Origin: Nitrosopumilus sp. Nsub
GTDB lineage: Archaea > Thermoproteota > Nitrososphaeria > Nitrososphaerales > Nitrosopumilaceae
Length of the DNA stretch: 64,000 nt
Assembly: GCF_001541925.1 (NCBI RefSeq)
Contig: NZ_LQMW01000009.1
Location: 1-64,000 of the forward strand
Direction of reading: 5' to 3'
The stretch's first letter is position 1; the number at the start of each line of letters is the position of its first letter. The notes beneath the pieces were generated by a model. The model did no database searches. It was not told the origin of the DNA and was given only the letters and a program-made list of their open reading frames with translations. Of the stretch, positions 61,419 to 64,000 are shown one piece after another. Position numbers and translations under genes: made by a program.

Positions 61419-62417
61419 TTGAAGTATAATAAACTAGGAAAAACAGATATCAAGATATCAGAAGTAGGATTTGGAGCATGGGCAATTGCATTAGATTGGT
61501 GGGGCAAAAAAATTGAAGAAGATGAAGCAAAAAGAATGCTTAAAAAAGCATATGATGTAGGGATTAATTTCTTTGAAACAGGTGATCTCTACGGGAAAGG
61601 ATTAAGTGAAAAATTAATTGGAGAAGTTTTCAAAGATATGAGAGATGAAATTGTTATTTCCACAAAATATGGGTATGATTTTAGCGAAGTTGAACAAATA
61701 GGACATAAAGAACTTCCACAAAGATTTGATGAAGATTATACCAAAATGGCGTTAAGAAATAGTTTAGAAAGATTACAAACAGATCATGTAGATATGTACG
61801 GAGTACATAATCCGAAACTAAAAGATGTAAGAAATAATTCAATTTTCAATGTATTAGATGGTTTTATCGAGGATGGTTCTATCAAAACATATCAAATTGC
61901 TTTAGGTCCAGCAATTGGATGGACACAAGAAGGATTAGAAGCAATGGATAAACCAAATCTTAGTGCAGTTCAAACAGTCTACAACATACTTGAACAAACT
62001 CCAGGAAATGAATTAATGAAAAAAGCCGAAGAAAAAGATGTAGGTATACTAGTAAGAGTTCCAGAAGCCTCAGGGATTTTAACGGGTAAAGTTAATGCAG
62101 ATACCAAATTTGACGACAATGATCACAGATCAGTTCGGAAACGTGAATGGCTTAAATCAGCATTAGAAAAAGTTGAACAATTCAAACCAATTGCAGATAG
62201 GAATGGATTGAATGTTACTGAGTTTGCAATGAAATTTATGATGACAAAAAAAGGATTTGCCACAGTACTTCCAACAATGATAAGTGAAGAGGAAATTGTT
62301 AACTATGCAGAAATGTCAGATGGAAAATATATTTCAGATTCAGATATGAAAGAAATTGATGAATTGTATAACACATGGCCAGCATATGAGTTGAAAGCAA
62401 CACCTCAAACAAATTAA
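61419..62417 (+). CDS. Aldo/keto reductase
   Basis: The 332-residue TIM-barrel oxidoreductase starts at TTG with a GGAG ribosome site a few bases upstream (61408-61411). The AKR start MKYNKLGKTDIKISEVGFGAW, catalytic residues in FFETGDLYGKG, the lysine in ISTKYGY and a histidine in MYGVHNP are seen. It reduces a carbonyl with NADPH; substrate unknown. It is followed by the zinc-binding protein gene with a six-base gap. Confidence 0.9.
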   Translation: MKYNKLGKTDIKISEVGFGAWAIALDWWGKKIEEDEAKRMLKKAYDVGINFFETGDLYGKGLSEKLIGEVFKDMRDEIVISTKYGYDFSEVEQIGHKELPQRFDEDYTKMALRNSLERLQTDHVDMYGVHNPKLKDVRNNSIFNVLDGFIEDGSIKTYQIALGPAIGWTQEGLEAMDKPNLSAVQTVYNILEQTPGNELMKKAEEKDVGILVRVPEASGILTGKVNADTKFDDNDHRSVRKREWLKSALEKVEQFKPIADRNGLNVTEFAMKFMMTKKGFATVLPTMISEEEIVNYAEMSDGKYISDSDMKEIDELYNTWPAYELKATPQTN

Positions 62418-62423
62418 TCACTA

Positions 62424-62762
62424 ATGAGTAATCCAATTGATTCAAAAATAACACTAGAAATTATAGATAGAATGAAGCTTGCCAAAATTGGCGATTATAA
62501 AAAATGGGAAACAATTATTAAAAAAATCAATAAAAAACAAGTTCTAAACCCAGAAGAACTAGAATATTATTCAAATTTAACACGAATTTACAAAAATTCA
62601 ACCATTACAAGTAGAACAAAAATTTACCATACAAAATTATCATCTGAAGATGAAAAACCACCATGTAAAGAATGTGGAGAAGATTCCTCATACTATTGCA
62701 ACATGAATGATCAGTATTTTTGTAACATTCATGTTGTAGGACATGATAAAAATGAGATTTAA
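62424..62762 (+). CDS. Small protein with C-terminal zinc-binding site
   Basis: The 112-residue protein has a helical N-terminal half rich in lysine and isoleucine, and a C-terminal cluster CKECGEDSSYYC, then YFCNIHVVGH. Four cysteines and two histidines resemble a B-box or similar zinc finger. It overlaps the AhbA-AhbB fusion by four bases at the convergent end. Function is unknown. Confidence 0.65.
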   Translation: MSNPIDSKITLEIIDRMKLAKIGDYKKWETIIKKINKKQVLNPEELEYYSNLTRIYKNSTITSRTKIYHTKLSSEDEKPPCKECGEDSSYYCNMNDQYFCNIHVVGHDKNEI

Positions 62763-63805
62763 GAAGTAACGACGTCTTCTAAACTAAAAGAATTCTCGAC
62801 AAAATATTCAACACGGGTTTTTTTGAACTCACGAGAACTAAATAAAATTCTAAATTCATCAACATGAATTTGATCTTGAATAGTTTTAGCCATTTCATTT
62901 GCTTCATCGTGAGTTTTGCAATGAATCATTGAAAATACATTATATGGCCAATCATCATAAGTAGGACGTTCATAACAATGGCTAATTTGTGGAAATGAAC
63001 CTAGTGTTTCACCAACTGAAGAAATTCTATCTTCAGGAACCTTCCAGACAATCATACCATTTGCAGTAAATCCAACTTGACGATGTCTTAGGATTGCTGC
63101 AAATCTTCGTAAAACACCAATACTCTCATAGTGCTTCATTTTTTCAAATAATTCATCCTCAGTAATTCCAAGATTATTTGCTGCTTTTACAAATGGTTCA
63201 TCAATAATTTCCATATCTTTTTGTAATTCACGAATAAAATTTTTATCATCTTCTGTTGGTTCAAATTTTATATTTTTAATTTCCTTTTTCTCTTCAGTTG
63301 GTGCAATGTCATGTTTTTTTTCATCTACCATGTCTAGTTTAACTCCAATTTTGAATAATTGTAATGTTGGAAGCATTCTAACTTTTTTAATTCCTTTTAG
63401 CACGTTAAATTTTTCAAGTTCAGTTTTCAAATCAGCTCCAGGCGGAACAGCTAAAGTAAACCAAAGATTGAATTGGTGATCACGTTCATAATTATGACTA
63501 ACTCCAGGATGACGATTAATTTGAGAAGCTACATAATCTAATTTATCATGTTCAATTTCCATTGCAACTAATGAACTAGTATAACCCAGTTTTCTAGTAT
63601 CAAAAATTGCACTAAGTTGTCTTAAAACGCCAATTTCTTTTAGATGGTTTAATTTTTCCTTAATAATTTCAGGGGTAGTATCAAATTTTTTAGCAATAGC
63701 ATCAAAAGGCCTAGTTACAAGAGGGAAAGTCCATTGAATTTCATTTAGAAGTTCCTTATCAGATTCGCCTAAAGAAGACAATATGTGAATTACCTGGCAA
63801 TTCAA
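62759..63805 (-). CDS. Sirohaem decarboxylase, fused AhbA-AhbB (Lrp/AsnC fold)
   Basis: The 348-residue protein is two Lrp/AsnC-like units in tandem. The first half has a DNA-binding-like helix-turn-helix and ...GVSHNYERDHQFNLWFTLAVP; the second half has RRFAAILRHRQVGFTANGMIVW and ISHCYERPTYDDWPYNVF. These are the AhbA and AhbB patterns, which in most organisms are separate chains that decarboxylate sirohaem to didecarboxysirohaem. Here one chain holds both. It is divergent from the next sirohaem gene. Confidence 0.88.
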   Translation of the reverse strand: MNCQVIHILSSLGESDKELLNEIQWTFPLVTRPFDAIAKKFDTTPEIIKEKLNHLKEIGVLRQLSAIFDTRKLGYTSSLVAMEIEHDKLDYVASQINRHPGVSHNYERDHQFNLWFTLAVPPGADLKTELEKFNVLKGIKKVRMLPTLQLFKIGVKLDMVDEKKHDIAPTEEKKEIKNIKFEPTEDDKNFIRELQKDMEIIDEPFVKAANNLGITEDELFEKMKHYESIGVLRRFAAILRHRQVGFTANGMIVWKVPEDRISSVGETLGSFPQISHCYERPTYDDWPYNVFSMIHCKTHDEANEMAKTIQDQIHVDEFRILFSSREFKKTRVEYFVENSFSLEDVVTS

Positions 63806-63874
63806 TTAAAAATGTAGCTAGTTATTCTAAAAGTGGTTTTAATACATAAATAGAAACTGAAGTGTTTGGGATCG

Positions 63875-64000
63875 ATGATAATTAATCTTAATCTAGAAAA
63901 TAAGAAGATCATTATCATAGGAGGGGGAAATGAAGCAGAAAAAAGAATCAAATCAGTATTAAATGAAAAATGTGAAATTTTAGTAATCAGTGATACAACG
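63875..64000 (+). CDS. Precorrin-2 dehydrogenase/sirohydrochlorin ferrochelatase, N-terminal fragment
   Basis: Only the first 42 residues lie in the window. MIINLNLENKKIIIIGGGNEAEKRI is the Rossmann start of the CysG N-terminal/Met8p family, which oxidises precorrin-2 to sirohydrochlorin. The gene is 69 bases from and divergent to the AhbA-AhbB gene, so both may serve the sirohaem-to-haem route. The rest of the gene is past the window end. Confidence 0.82.
   Translation, partial: MIINLNLENKKIIIIGGGNEAEKRIKSVLNEKCEILVISDTT

Noticed and set aside
1-64000. CRISPR arrays, insertion sequences or an integrated element
   Set aside because: No regular spaced repeats, transposase, integrase or flanking direct repeats were found; the tRNA genes show no duplicated 3' ends within the window.

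Overview
The window is a stretch of archaeal chromosome, AT-rich by eye (roughly two thirds A+T) and densely packed. Its gene set points to an ammonia-oxidising thaumarchaeon (Nitrososphaerota) close to Nitrosopumilus. The evidence is a TBP and a TFB, archaeal ribosomal proteins S24e, S27ae and S8e, SRP19, SRP54, Gar1, Pus10, aIF1A, aIF5A, F420 genes cofG and cofH, the archaeal shikimate route, fused ThiD-ThiN, a fused siroheme decarboxylase, a bacterial-type cold-shock protein, and many leaderless genes with a TATA-like box about 26 bases before the start codon. No ammonia-oxidation genes lie here, so the genus call is an inference.

Layout. 1-2.6 kb: end of TBP, a tRNA-binding domain protein, a possible structured RNA, an SRPBCC protein and a glycosyltransferase. 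2.6-12.3 kb: HtrA protease, cofG-cofH-PmbA-like operon, a CaCA cation exchanger, a winged-helix/PAC2 pair behind a dyad-rich upstream region, purM and a Kef-type antiporter. 12.3-16.5 kb: elp3, lysK and small membrane or coiled-coil proteins. 17-20.5 kb: a region of very small proteins and one secreted CFI-box protein. 20.5-29 kb: tag, CBS protein, tRNA-Arg, methyltransferase, aquaporin, peroxiredoxin, a low-complexity protein with five LPKG motifs, UbiD and MqnC. 29.2-38.5 kb: a nearly complete pathway from the archaeal first steps to chorismate and then to prephenate and tyrosine/phenylalanine (aroA', aroB', aroD, aroE, archaeal aroK, aroA, aroC, chorismate mutase-aminotransferase fusion, tyrA). 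38.5-47.2 kb: thiC, thiD-thiN, sugar nucleotide genes, GalT-like protein, apgM, S24e-S27ae. 47.2-54.6 kb: Pus10, SRP54, Dph6-like, a box C/D guide RNA, aIF5A, intron-bearing tRNA-Tyr, a shattered ATP synthase subunit C pseudogene, Csp and aIF1A. 54.6-64 kb: ADH, ScpA-ScpB, S8e-SRP19, Gar1-TFB, SufC, chlorite dismutase-family protein, aldo/keto reductase, AhbA-AhbB fusion and the start of a siroheme synthesis gene.

The most notable items are three. (1) A complete box C/D sRNA at 51335-51399, whose D guide matches the anticodon loop of elongator tRNA-Met with the methylation point exactly at C34. (2) An A/V-type ATP synthase subunit C gene (52800-53836) broken by at least five frame changes. 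(3) An unrecognised repeat protein at 24992-25942 with five (T/A)LPKG(F/M/S) motifs, the last forming its exact C-terminus. I saw no CRISPR array, insertion sequence, integrase or rRNA gene.
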